DNA from: Bacteroidetes bacterium UBA1860
GTDB taxonomy: Bacteria > Bacteroidota > Rhodothermia > Balneolales > Balneolaceae
Assembly (NCBI GenBank): GCA_002338335.1
Contig: DDIC01000068.1
Location: 43,528 to 67,404, forward strand
Direction of reading: 5' to 3'
Length of the DNA: 23,877 nt
Positions 14,486-23,169 of the stretch are shown piece by piece; position 1 is the stretch's first letter; each line of letters starts with the position of its first letter. The notes below the pieces were generated by a model. It did not search any database. It had not been told where the DNA came from and saw only the letters and a program-made list of their open reading frames with translations. Both the position numbers and the translations under genes were made by a program.

Positions 14486-16039
14486 ATGAGTAATTCCACC
14501 CCATCATCAGAGTCAAACACTAAGGTTGACACACTGGCTGAAGCGACCATCAATCATCCCGATTTTGAGGCGGTGATAGGACTCGAGGTTCACGCGCAAC
14601 TTCAAACGCAAACCAAAGCGTTTGCACCTGTGGCTAGTGAGTACGGCGAGGCACCAAATACCCAGCTCACGCCACTCTGTCTTGGCCATCCAGGCACGTT
14701 ACCACAAGTGAATGAAGAGCTTATTCATTATACTGTCAAGATGGGCCTTGCGACGGGGTGTGAGATTGCGCGCAGGTCGATTTTTGCCCGAAAAAACTAT
14801 TTTTATCCTGATTTACCCAAGGGGTATCAGATTTCTCAATACGAGACCCCCATTTGTTTTGGTGGCGAACTTGAGATTACCCTACCCACTTATAAAAAAC
14901 GAATTGGGCTTACTAGAATTCACATGGAAGAGGATTCAGGGAAGTCCTTGCATGATCAGGATCCTTACCACTCGCTGATTGACTTGAATCGTGCAGGCTC
15001 AAGCCTCATTGAAATCGTCTCTGAGCCAGATATTCGTACGCCACAGGAAGCTTATGCATACCTCACGAGAATTCGTCAGATTGTGCAATACCTAGATATT
15101 TGTGATGGAAACATGGAAGAGGGGAGTCTTCGGTGTGATGCAAACGTTTCGGTGCGTCCAAGAGGACGAGAGGCGTTCGGTACAAGAACGGAGTTGAAGA
15201 ATATGAACTCCTTCCGAAATGTTGAGAAGGCGATTCAGTATGAAATTGACCGGCAGATTGCGCTGATTCAGCAAGGAGGGGAGGTGGTGCAGGAGACGTT
15301 GTTGTGGGATCCTAATACTCTGACCACACGCTCGATGCGTAGCAAGGAGGAAGCGCATGATTATCGCTACTTCCCCGAACCTGATTTGCCTCCCGTCGTT
15401 TTGGATGAAGCGTGGCTTGAGTCTGTTAAGATTGCCTTGCCTGAGCTGCCCGATGTGCGTAGAGCTCGCTTTATTGAGCAGTATTCACTCGGCCTTGATG
15501 ATGCGGTGACCCTGACGGATCAACGTGCCTTGGCGGACTTTTTTGAGGCCTTAGTTGAGGCAAGTGGTGACGCCAAAGTCTCTAGTGCGATGATTTTATC
15601 GAATGTGCTACGTGTGTTAAATGAGCGTGGATGGTCGATTGGGCAATTTCCAGTCGGAGTGGAGCTGCTGGCGCAGTTAATCGGACTAAAACAAGACGCA
15701 AAGGTGAATTCTAGCGCTCAAACAACACTATTTATGGAGTTGGTTGATCGACATGTGAACCATGAAGGTGGCAAAGCGGATGGGGCTGCGGGCACGGCTG
15801 CGCAAACAGATGTAGAAGCAATTGCCAAAGAGCTCGATTTGATTCAAGTTTCGGATGATTCAGCGATAGAAACCTTTGTTGACCAGGTCCTAGCCCAACA
15901 CTCTGATGAGGTGGAACGCTACAAAGAAGGGAAAACCGCACTAATGGGCTTTTTTGTGGGGCAGGTGATGAAAGTCTCTCGTGGACAAGCCAATCCAGAG
16001 CTTGCCAAAACATACTTACTCAAAAAACTAGATCAGTAG
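14486..16039 (+). CDS. gatB: Asp-tRNA(Asn)/Glu-tRNA(Gln) amidotransferase subunit B
   Basis: GatB binds the misacylated tRNA and activates its side-chain carboxylate in the GatCAB complex. It is 517 aa, somewhat longer than the usual ~480, with an N-terminal Ser/Thr-rich extension (first ~28 residues) and a short Ala/Gly-rich insertion near 430. The cradle domain shows VIGLEVHAQLQTQTKAF, NYFYPDLPKGYQISQYE and HMEEDSGKS; RCDANVSVRP, ELKNMNSF and DYRYFPEPDLPP are also present. The C-terminal YqeY-like tail ends with GFFVGQVMKVSRGQANPELA. The CxC...CxxC zinc site of many GatB proteins is missing (KAFAPVASEYG...TPLCLG). The gene starts 24 nt after aguA. gatA and gatC are not in the window. Confidence 0.97.
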   Translation: MSNSTPSSESNTKVDTLAEATINHPDFEAVIGLEVHAQLQTQTKAFAPVASEYGEAPNTQLTPLCLGHPGTLPQVNEELIHYTVKMGLATGCEIARRSIFARKNYFYPDLPKGYQISQYETPICFGGELEITLPTYKKRIGLTRIHMEEDSGKSLHDQDPYHSLIDLNRAGSSLIEIVSEPDIRTPQEAYAYLTRIRQIVQYLDICDGNMEEGSLRCDANVSVRPRGREAFGTRTELKNMNSFRNVEKAIQYEIDRQIALIQQGGEVVQETLLWDPNTLTTRSMRSKEEAHDYRYFPEPDLPPVVLDEAWLESVKIALPELPDVRRARFIEQYSLGLDDAVTLTDQRALADFFEALVEASGDAKVSSAMILSNVLRVLNERGWSIGQFPVGVELLAQLIGLKQDAKVNSSAQTTLFMELVDRHVNHEGGKADGAAGTAAQTDVEAIAKELDLIQVSDDSAIETFVDQVLAQHSDEVERYKEGKTALMGFFVGQVMKVSRGQANPELAKTYLLKKLDQ

Positions 16040-16047
16040 GGTAGATT

Positions 16048-16815
16048 ATGGCCTCAATTACCCCATTATTAGCAGGAAATTGGAAGATGAACCAGGATCA
16101 ACAAGCCACTATGGACTTTATGTATGCATTGTCGGCTTGGCTTCAAGAACATGACGCATCCTCCTTAGATATCGCTCTGTTTCCATCGTATTTGTCTATC
16201 CCAGCCGCCATTGCAACGGCCGATGATGCGGTGATCGTAGGCGCCCAAACGGTGGCGTCGTATGATGAGGGGGCGTACACAGGGGAGGTAAGCGCAGGGA
16301 TGATCGCGGACGCTGGTTGTGGTGCGGTATTGGTGGGGCATTCTGAGCGGCGGGAATACTTTGGTGAATCTGAGAAGGACTTTGTTGTGAAAGTTGAAAA
16401 GGCTTTAGCTGCAGGGCTTCAGGTCGTGTATTGTGTAGGCGAAACTCTGGATCACCGCAAAGCAGAGTCGCAAGAAGATGTGGTCCGCAAGCAACTCGAT
16501 CCCGTGCTTCGCGGGCTGGATGAGGCCCATTGGGCGTCGATGAGTATCGCATACGAACCTGTTTGGGCTATCGGGACTGGAGAGACTGCCTCCCCGGAGC
16601 AAGCCCAAGAGATGCATGCCTTTATCCGAGGATGGCTGACGAACGCTGTGGGCGCTTCTGTCGCCGACAACACGCGAATATTGTATGGTGGTAGCATGAA
16701 GCCTGGCAATGCAAAAGAGCTTTTGAGTCAGCCTGACGTCGATGGTGGGTTGATTGGCGGGGCTAGCCTTCAGGTTGAAAGTTTCACAGAGATTCTGAGT
16801 CATGCCCTCTCATAA
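16048..16815 (+). CDS. tpiA: Triosephosphate isomerase
   Basis: Interconverts dihydroxyacetone phosphate and glyceraldehyde 3-phosphate. It is 255 aa, the normal length for a TIM barrel. The catalytic residues are Lys13 (GNWKMN), His98 (VGHSERR) and Glu170 (AYEPVWAIGTG), and the phosphate-binding ILYGGSMKPGNA and GLIGGASL loops are intact. It starts 8 nt after gatB and overlaps purD by 14 nt, so it is probably cotranscribed with both. Confidence 0.98.
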   Translation: MASITPLLAGNWKMNQDQQATMDFMYALSAWLQEHDASSLDIALFPSYLSIPAAIATADDAVIVGAQTVASYDEGAYTGEVSAGMIADAGCGAVLVGHSERREYFGESEKDFVVKVEKALAAGLQVVYCVGETLDHRKAESQEDVVRKQLDPVLRGLDEAHWASMSIAYEPVWAIGTGETASPEQAQEMHAFIRGWLTNAVGASVADNTRILYGGSMKPGNAKELLSQPDVDGGLIGGASLQVESFTEILSHALS

Positions 16816-18154
16816 CGTTCTATGCATTGGATCGGGAGGGCGTGAACACGCCTTGGTAGCCGCAATCGTAGCCTCAGAGGGTTTGGAGGTGTGTTATGCC
16901 GCACCTGGAAATCCTGGAATGGCAGCGCTCGATAAGGTGCAATGTGTCGATCTTGAGCCGGCAAATCACCAAGATGTCATTGCGTTTTGTAGGGAGCATG
17001 ACGTGACACTGGTGGTAATCGGCCCAGAGCAACCCCTTGTGGATGGACTTGTAGACACACTTCGAGAACATGAAATTCCTGCATTTGGCCCCAGCGCGTA
17101 TGCGGCACAATTGGAAGGAAGCAAAGCCTTTGCCAAAGAATTCATGGCAGAATTTGGGATTCCAACGGCAGCTTCGGAGCTCTTTACACTATCGACGGAC
17201 GCCGACGCCTTGGCGATCAAAGAGTGGATTGAGCATCAGGCGAATCTACCTATCGTGTTAAAAGCCGATGGTCTTGCGGCAGGCAAAGGAGTTTTTGTGT
17301 GTGAAACGCTAAAGGATGTAACCGCAGCGTTGGAGCAATGCCTTGCCTCAGAATCACTTCGTGAGGCCTCGACCCAACTCGTGGTAGAGGAGTTTATGGA
17401 GGGGGAAGAGGCGTCTGTGTTTGTTATTACCGACGGGTATTCATCCAAAATCCTGGGTGTCGCGCAAGATCACAAACGGATTTATGATGGGGATAAAGGG
17501 CCCAACACTGGGGGAATGGGTGCTTACTCTCCAGCGCCTGTTGTCACAGATGCTCTTTTGAATCAAATTCAGCAAACGATTATTGAGCTAACCATTACCG
17601 GGTTACAAGTCAAAGACGCTCCGTACACGGGGATTCTTTATGTCGGGTTAATGATGACCGAGGCTGGCCCTAAAGTGGTGGAATACAATTGTCGATTTGG
17701 AGATCCAGAGTGCCAGTGCATCCTACCATGCATCCAGAATGATTTTATAAAACTATGTGAAACTACTGTGCAACAAGAGCTTGATGAAGTTGAAGTAACC
17801 CATTCAGGTGAATCAACATGTTGTGTGGTCTTGGCTGCAGAGGGGTATCCATCATCCTATCCAAAAGGGATGTTGATACGCGGGCTGGATCAGGTCGAAA
17901 CGGTTCGGAATGAGTCAAATGAGCCCGCTATGGTCTTTCATGCGGGAACAGCAACGGACGAACAGGGGCGTGTGGTCACCAAAGGTGGACGAGTACTGAC
18001 CCTTGTAGGGCGTGGGGCAACGTTGCAAGAAGCCGTGACACATGCGTACAAAGCGGTGGACGTGATTGACTTTGAGCATAAAACCTATCGAAAAGATATC
18101 GCTCAAAAAGGGCTATATAGGCTTCAGTGGCTCAACAGGCTTCAAGAAAAATAG
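16802..18154 (+). CDS. purD: Phosphoribosylamine--glycine ligase (GAR synthetase)
   Basis: Second step of de novo purine synthesis: 5-phosphoribosylamine + glycine + ATP to GAR. At 450 aa it is slightly longer than the usual ~425-430. The N-domain begins LCIGSGGREHAL with APGNPGM; the ATP-grasp part has GPSAYAAQLEGSKAFAKEFM, PIVLKADGLAAGKGV, EEFMEGEEASVFVITDG, the DHKRIYDGDKGPNTGGMGAY loop and VVEYNCRFGDPECQ; the C-domain has FHAGT and KGGRVLTLVGRG. It starts inside the tpiA end. The C-terminus carries a small repeat (RLQWLNRLQEK). Confidence 0.97.
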   Translation: MPSHNVLCIGSGGREHALVAAIVASEGLEVCYAAPGNPGMAALDKVQCVDLEPANHQDVIAFCREHDVTLVVIGPEQPLVDGLVDTLREHEIPAFGPSAYAAQLEGSKAFAKEFMAEFGIPTAASELFTLSTDADALAIKEWIEHQANLPIVLKADGLAAGKGVFVCETLKDVTAALEQCLASESLREASTQLVVEEFMEGEEASVFVITDGYSSKILGVAQDHKRIYDGDKGPNTGGMGAYSPAPVVTDALLNQIQQTIIELTITGLQVKDAPYTGILYVGLMMTEAGPKVVEYNCRFGDPECQCILPCIQNDFIKLCETTVQQELDEVEVTHSGESTCCVVLAAEGYPSSYPKGMLIRGLDQVETVRNESNEPAMVFHAGTATDEQGRVVTKGGRVLTLVGRGATLQEAVTHAYKAVDVIDFEHKTYRKDIAQKGLYRLQWLNRLQEK

Positions 18155-18177
18155 TGTTTGAGGTGCGAGGGCTTCTC

Positions 18178-19227
18178 ATGACGAAGTTGGCAGAGCAACT
18201 ATTAGCCACCACATCCTTTGATGACGCTTGGCAATTGTGTGTGGGTGAACATGCCACTCATCGCTCCATTGCATGGCGGTACGTGGAAGAGATGACCAGA
18301 GGAATGGACGGGTTTGGGGAGATGGCCTCGGTGCCACTTGAAAAATGGCCGTTGATGTCTATTTCTGCGTTTCGAGAGAGGCTCATGAGTATTACAGACA
18401 CGCCAGACATGATTTTTCGAAGCAGTGGAACCTCTTCCAGCGTCTCTTCTCAGCATGCCATGGGATCGTTAGCCCTGTATCATCGAGCGAGTATTGAAGG
18501 GTTTATGACCCATTATCGTGAGGCCTTCCTTCATGGTGCCCGCTTTATTGGGTATGTGCCTGGGTACATCGATAACCCCGCGTCGTCCTTACTCTCGATG
18601 ATGGGTGCGATTGTCTCGGAGCTCGAAGACGTGGCAACGATGATTTCAACGCCTCAGGAGTTGCAAATCACGCTTCAGGAGGATGCTTCAAGCCCCGTCG
18701 TGCTCTTTGGGGCTGCTTTTGGCCTGGTCGATTTTGTAGATGGGATAGAAGAAGGGATGTCAATAGGGGGTGCAGGTGAATCCACGAAAGGTCATGCACC
18801 CATGCGACTTCCACAGGGCTCCATCATCATTGAAACCGGGGGTATGAAAACCCATCGACGTGAGCTCTCGCGTGACGTCATGCATCACCACTTGAGTGAG
18901 GGTTTTGGAGTTCCTCGAAGCCAGATTCACTCTGAATATGGGATGTGCGAAATGACCTCTCAAGCGTATTCCATGGATGGTGTATGGTTTACTCCCACAC
19001 GATTGGCACGATTTGTGGTCAAAGACGTGAATCACCCCCTTCAAGCGACACCGCACGGCTCTGTGGGTCGTTTAGGGGTGATGGACGCGGGTAACATCAA
19101 TAGCTGCCCTTGGTTTTTGACGGATGATTTAGCCATACAGCGAGAGGATGGAGCGATTCAAGTGCTTGGGAGACGTGAAAAATCTGTGGCTCGAGGTTGT
19201 AATTATATGGTGGATGTGGATGGATAA
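18178..19227 (+). CDS. LuxE-like acyl-protein synthetase
   Basis: A LuxE-family protein (PF04443-like), distantly related to adenylate-forming enzymes. It is predicted to activate a fatty acid as acyl-AMP and hold it as a thioester for a partner reductase. It is 349 aa. FRSSGTSS (residues 80-87) is the nucleotide-binding Ser/Thr/Gly loop; ETGGMKTHRRELSR (from 219) and HSEYGMCEMTSQAYS (251-265) are the core motifs of non-luminous LuxE homologues. Cys341, nine residues from the C-terminus, matches in position the acylated Cys364 of bioluminescent LuxE. I use the ATG at 18178, preceded by GAGG at 7 nt; a GTG at 18127 inside purD is possible but has no support. It is followed by a LuxC-like gene, with no luxA, luxB or luxD in the window. 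The physiological substrate is unknown. Confidence 0.86.
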   Translation: MTKLAEQLLATTSFDDAWQLCVGEHATHRSIAWRYVEEMTRGMDGFGEMASVPLEKWPLMSISAFRERLMSITDTPDMIFRSSGTSSSVSSQHAMGSLALYHRASIEGFMTHYREAFLHGARFIGYVPGYIDNPASSLLSMMGAIVSELEDVATMISTPQELQITLQEDASSPVVLFGAAFGLVDFVDGIEEGMSIGGAGESTKGHAPMRLPQGSIIIETGGMKTHRRELSRDVMHHHLSEGFGVPRSQIHSEYGMCEMTSQAYSMDGVWFTPTRLARFVVKDVNHPLQATPHGSVGRLGVMDAGNINSCPWFLTDDLAIQREDGAIQVLGRREKSVARGCNYMVDVDG

Positions 19228-20485
19228 TGCGATGAAGCCTGATTTACGTGGTGGACTAGAGGCCGCTCTAGGCAGAGCAGAGATCTTGGGCAAGAGGTGG
19301 CAAGAGTGGATTCACCAGCCAAGCTCGCAGATGGAGCCACTCATTACAGATCAGGTGTCACAAAGCGGGCATACGCGTGCGGATGTTGTCTTTCAGCTTA
19401 AGCACCTTGCCGAGGCTATCACGGTAGAATCACTTCAGGCGTGGGTTAGGCAAAGTTGGCCTAATGGATTTGCAAAATCGTCAAATCTGAACGAGTCAGG
19501 TATTCCCGACTCGATGCTCATATGTTGTGTTCATGCAGGCAATATTCCCATGGTTGGACTGCAAGATATGCTTGCCATTTGTCTTGCAGGGGACTTTTAT
19601 GCGGGAAAACTGAGTAGACGAGATTCTGCGTTGATGCAAGCATGGCTGGAGTACCTGTGTTATCAGGAGCCTAAACTTGGCCAGAAGCTGGCATGGTCGA
19701 CCGATGCAGCTGGGTTGGTGCATTCACTCAATCGCCCCATTCAAGCATGGATATTTACAGGCAATGAATCGACGTGGGAAATGATTCAAAAGCAATTTGT
19801 TGTCGACGCATCCGCACATGATACGCCTGCTGCAACCCTGGTGCGTAGAGCTGAGGCCTCGATTGCAGTGTTGGATGATCAACAGTCGCCTTTACACTCT
19901 TCCGAGTTGAAGGCTCTGGCAGAAGCGATGCTATTATACCAAGGAAAAGGGTGTCGATCAGTGGGGCTCATTGTCAGTTCAAAGCCTTTATCGTTTTATC
20001 AACACTCGTGTGCGATGGTGGACTCTATGGAGGCCGTCATTATGGACTCTAATCAAGATGAGTCGCCTGTTTCCGAAGAAAGGGTTATGGAGCGTGGATG
20101 GTGCGCAGCGAATCAAATTGCTCATATTTGGGTGGACCACCTACTTATCCGTGAAGCTCCTGATTATGTTTTTGAACCCAATGAATCGCTCTTCTCGACA
20201 ATTCCGGGTGTTGTGTATTGGGTGCAAGGGGATAGATCTCAGGTGGAAAAATGGTTCGATGACTCTCGAAAAGCAGCTCAAATTCAATCCGTTTACTCGG
20301 TGAATACTAGGGAGCATACCTCTCAAAGCTCACGAAATAGGGCTGAACCCTCGTCCAAATCGAGAGTTGAGTCCAAAACCGAGCCTTTAGAGCTTGCACA
20401 ACGCCCACCTATTCATTGGACCCCTGATGGAGAAAATCCGTTGTCATGGGTCCTTAACCTTCCTTCACAATCCCATGAATCATGA
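19220..20485 (+). CDS. LuxC-like acyl-CoA/acyl-protein reductase
   Basis: A LuxC-family protein (PF05893-like, aldehyde-dehydrogenase fold) predicted to reduce an activated fatty acyl group to the aldehyde with NADPH. It is 421 aa from the ATG at 19220, which overlaps the LuxE-like stop by 8 nt; an ATG at 19232 is an alternative. CCVHAGNIPMVGLQDML (~residues 102-118) fits the LuxC cofactor-binding segment, and Cys245 in YQGKGCRSVG is the expected acyl-accepting cysteine. A Ser/Arg/Glu-rich, probably disordered stretch (about residues 360-395) interrupts the C-terminal part before the final PPIHWTPDGENPLSWVL. The pairing with a LuxE-like gene is the strongest functional clue. The aldehyde product and its use are not evident. 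Confidence 0.85.
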   Translation: MDNAMKPDLRGGLEAALGRAEILGKRWQEWIHQPSSQMEPLITDQVSQSGHTRADVVFQLKHLAEAITVESLQAWVRQSWPNGFAKSSNLNESGIPDSMLICCVHAGNIPMVGLQDMLAICLAGDFYAGKLSRRDSALMQAWLEYLCYQEPKLGQKLAWSTDAAGLVHSLNRPIQAWIFTGNESTWEMIQKQFVVDASAHDTPAATLVRRAEASIAVLDDQQSPLHSSELKALAEAMLLYQGKGCRSVGLIVSSKPLSFYQHSCAMVDSMEAVIMDSNQDESPVSEERVMERGWCAANQIAHIWVDHLLIREAPDYVFEPNESLFSTIPGVVYWVQGDRSQVEKWFDDSRKAAQIQSVYSVNTREHTSQSSRNRAEPSSKSRVESKTEPLELAQRPPIHWTPDGENPLSWVLNLPSQSHES

Positions 20486-20524
20486 AGCTGTGCATCATGA
20501 TGGCTGGAATCGTACCTTTTGGCC

Positions 20525-23164
20525 ATGAATAAATACGATCCATCACAAATTGAATCAAAATGGCAGGCGTATTGGGATGAGCACCAAACGTTTAAAACGC
20601 CTGAAAAGCCAGAGGGTCCTACCTATTATGTATTGGACATGTTTCCCTACCCTAGTGGAAGTGGGCTTCATGTAGGGCATCCGGAAGGCTACACTGCGAC
20701 CGACATACTAGCCAGGGCCAAGCGAGCACAAGGTTTTGCAGTGCTACATCCGATGGGGTGGGACGCTTTTGGACTTCCTGCGGAGCAATACGCCATTAAA
20801 ACGGGGACTCATCCAGAAAAAACGACTCGTGAAAACATAGCTAAGTTTAAATCTCAGCTCAAAATGCTCGGGTTTTCCTATGATTGGTCGCGTGAGGTCA
20901 ATACAACTGACCCTGAGTATTATCGGTGGACTCAATGGATTTTTCTCAAACTGTATGAGCGTGGGTTAGCCTATCAAGCAGAAGTGCCTGTCAACTGGTG
21001 TCCTGCACTTGGAACGGTTTTGGCCAATGAAGAGGTCGTCGATGGCGTGAGTGAGGTGGGTGGGCATCCCGTAATTCGTCGTCCCATGCGACAATGGATG
21101 CTTCGGATTACGGAGTATGCTGAGCAGCTGCTAGATGGATTGGATGATCTTGATTGGCCTGAATCGACCAAAGCTATGCAGCGCAATTGGATTGGTAAAA
21201 GTGTGGGTGCAGAGATTGATTTTGCTGTTCAAAACGCCTCGACTCTAGCCTCTAATGCATCACACACCCAGAATGCATCACACGCACATATCACCGTCTT
21301 TACGACACGCCCAGACACACTCTTTGGAGCTACCTACATGGTTCTTGCGCCCGAGCATCCTGCAGTGGAGGACTTATTAACGCCAGATCAGGAGTTAGAG
21401 GCACGCGCCTACATAGACCAAGCGGCTCAAAAATCAGATTTAGAGCGCCAAGAATTGTCCAAAGTGAAGACTGGAGTCTTTACCGGTGCATTTGCTATCA
21501 ATCCCGTAAATGATCAACCAGTTCCTATTTGGATTGCTGATTATGTCCTGGGGCACTACGGTACGGGAGCTATCATGGCGGTTCCAGGTCAAGATGAAAG
21601 GGATTATGACTTCGCAAAAGCCTTTGATTTACCGATTGTTCGCACGGTTCAGCCACCTGCAGAGTTTGAAGGGGGTGCCTACACGGGTGACGGACCAGCG
21701 ATTGAGAGTGGGTTCTTGAACGGCATGCATATCGCCGAGGCAAAAGAGGCGATGATGGATTGGTTAGAGGAGCAATCCGTGGGTCGCCGCAAGACTCAGT
21801 ACAAACTTCGTGATTGGTTGTTTTCGCGTCAACGTTATTGGGGAGAACCCTTCCCAATTGTGCATGTGGATGGAAAGCCTCAGCCTTTATCTACGGATGA
21901 CTTGCCAGTCTTGCTGCCCGAAGTCGAAGACTACAAACCAAGTGAAAAAGGGGAGCCACCCTTGGCCAAAGCCACCGATTGGGTAAAAACGTCTTTTGGT
22001 GGCAAGGAGGCCGTGCGAGAAACCAATACCATGCCTCAGTGGGCGGGCTCGTGTTGGTATTATCTGCGGTATATGAGTCCAAATTATACCCAGGGTCCCT
22101 TGGATCCCGAGGCGGAAGCCATTTGGAAACAGGTTGATTTATACATTGGAGGTGCTGAACATAGCGTACTCCACCTGTTGTATGCGCGTTTCTGGCATAA
22201 AGTATTGTATGATGCAGGCGTGGTGTCGACCACGGAGCCTTTCAAAAAATTAGTCCATCAAGGGATGATCCTTGGGGAACTGGAATTCACAGCCTTTCAA
22301 CACAAAGGAGCGTGGATCACCAAGAAAGAACGTGATGCCATTCTGGAAAGTGATCCAACAGCAGACATTAATGCTGTACGTTGCGCTGAAGATGAAGTTG
22401 AGAAACGAGGTGATAGCTTTGTCCATCTTACATCTGGGGTTGAGGTGGAAGCTAAGGCTCATAAAATGTCGAAGTCTCGAGGTAATGTGATTAATCCAGA
22501 TGATGTGGTGGAGAGATATGGCGCGGATTCGCTTCGGCTTTATGAAATGTTTATGGGGCCTTTGGAGCAAGTCAAACCATGGTCCACCAAAGGCGTCGAA
22601 GGGGTGTATCGCTTTTTGGGCCGCGTATGGAGGCTATTGATTGATGACCAAACGGGGGAACTGCAGGAATCGATTACAGACCAAGAACACACCAAAGAGC
22701 AATTACGCCTTCTTCATCAAACCATTCAGAAGGTTACAGAGGATATCGAAGGATTACGGATGAATACGGCCATCTCCACGTTGATGATCTTTGTAAATGA
22801 GGCTAATGGGTGGTCAAGTATGCCTCGGTCGATTGCAGAACCGTTCTTGTGTTTGCTTCATCCGTTCGCTCCCCACATTGCCGAAGAGTTATGGGAGCGC
22901 TTTGGACACGATCAAAGCATTAGCCTCACATCTTGGCCAGTGTATGAGGAGGCCTACTTGGTGGAGGATGAAATCACACTGGCTGTGCAGGTTAATGGGA
23001 AGGTGCGTGGAACGATCGATGTAGCGACAGCTCAGGTGGAGGATCAAAAAGTGGTCCTCGAGCTCGCAAAAGCAGAACCCAATGTGAAAAAATATCTAAA
23101 TGAAGGGACCCTCGTCAAAGAGATCTATGTCCCAGGACGTGTTCTAAATTTCGTCGTGAAATAA
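20525..23164 (+). CDS. leuS: Leucine--tRNA ligase
   Basis: Class Ia synthetase that charges tRNA-Leu and edits norvaline/isoleucine products. It is 879 aa, close to the usual ~860. It has the HIGH-type motif HVGH (residues 49-52) in PYPSGSGLHVGHPEGYTATD, the CP1 editing domain with TVFTTRPDTLFGATYMVLAPEHP, a second catalytic half with WYYLRYMSP and IGGAEHSVLHLLYARF, KMSKS at 647-651, and a C-terminal domain ending LVKEIYVPGRVLNFVVK. The ATG at 20525 is used; the frame also contains a TTG two codons upstream. A short repeat-derived insert (residues ~237-255) sits at the start of the editing domain. It lies 39 nt after the LuxC-like gene. Confidence 0.98.
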   Translation: MNKYDPSQIESKWQAYWDEHQTFKTPEKPEGPTYYVLDMFPYPSGSGLHVGHPEGYTATDILARAKRAQGFAVLHPMGWDAFGLPAEQYAIKTGTHPEKTTRENIAKFKSQLKMLGFSYDWSREVNTTDPEYYRWTQWIFLKLYERGLAYQAEVPVNWCPALGTVLANEEVVDGVSEVGGHPVIRRPMRQWMLRITEYAEQLLDGLDDLDWPESTKAMQRNWIGKSVGAEIDFAVQNASTLASNASHTQNASHAHITVFTTRPDTLFGATYMVLAPEHPAVEDLLTPDQELEARAYIDQAAQKSDLERQELSKVKTGVFTGAFAINPVNDQPVPIWIADYVLGHYGTGAIMAVPGQDERDYDFAKAFDLPIVRTVQPPAEFEGGAYTGDGPAIESGFLNGMHIAEAKEAMMDWLEEQSVGRRKTQYKLRDWLFSRQRYWGEPFPIVHVDGKPQPLSTDDLPVLLPEVEDYKPSEKGEPPLAKATDWVKTSFGGKEAVRETNTMPQWAGSCWYYLRYMSPNYTQGPLDPEAEAIWKQVDLYIGGAEHSVLHLLYARFWHKVLYDAGVVSTTEPFKKLVHQGMILGELEFTAFQHKGAWITKKERDAILESDPTADINAVRCAEDEVEKRGDSFVHLTSGVEVEAKAHKMSKSRGNVINPDDVVERYGADSLRLYEMFMGPLEQVKPWSTKGVEGVYRFLGRVWRLLIDDQTGELQESITDQEHTKEQLRLLHQTIQKVTEDIEGLRMNTAISTLMIFVNEANGWSSMPRSIAEPFLCLLHPFAPHIAEELWERFGHDQSISLTSWPVYEEAYLVEDEITLAVQVNGKVRGTIDVATAQVEDQKVVLELAKAEPNVKKYLNEGTLVKEIYVPGRVLNFVVK
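21254..21289 (+). repeat. 18-bp in-frame tandem repeat inside leuS
   Basis: Two adjacent 18-bp units both begin AATGCATCACAC (21254-21265 and 21272-21283) and encode NASHTQ and NASHAH. The preceding residues (NASTLASNASH) look like older, decayed copies. The repeat adds a Asn/Ala/Ser/His-rich loop at the entry to the LeuRS editing domain. Confidence 0.8.
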
Positions 23165-23169
23165 CGCAG

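Noticed and set aside
16196..16803. Several overlapping open frames antisense to tpiA
   Set aside because: The composition is typical of reverse-strand shadows of a codon-biased gene, and tpiA has all catalytic residues.
18119..18144. GGCTTCA repeated at the purD end (18-nt period)
   Set aside because: Only about 7-8 identical bases; reported only as the RLQ repeat in the PurD tail and likely chance.
18127..18177. Longer start (GTG) for the LuxE-like gene inside purD
   Set aside because: No ribosome binding site, and the added residues do not resemble the family; the ATG at 18178 has GAGG at proper spacing.
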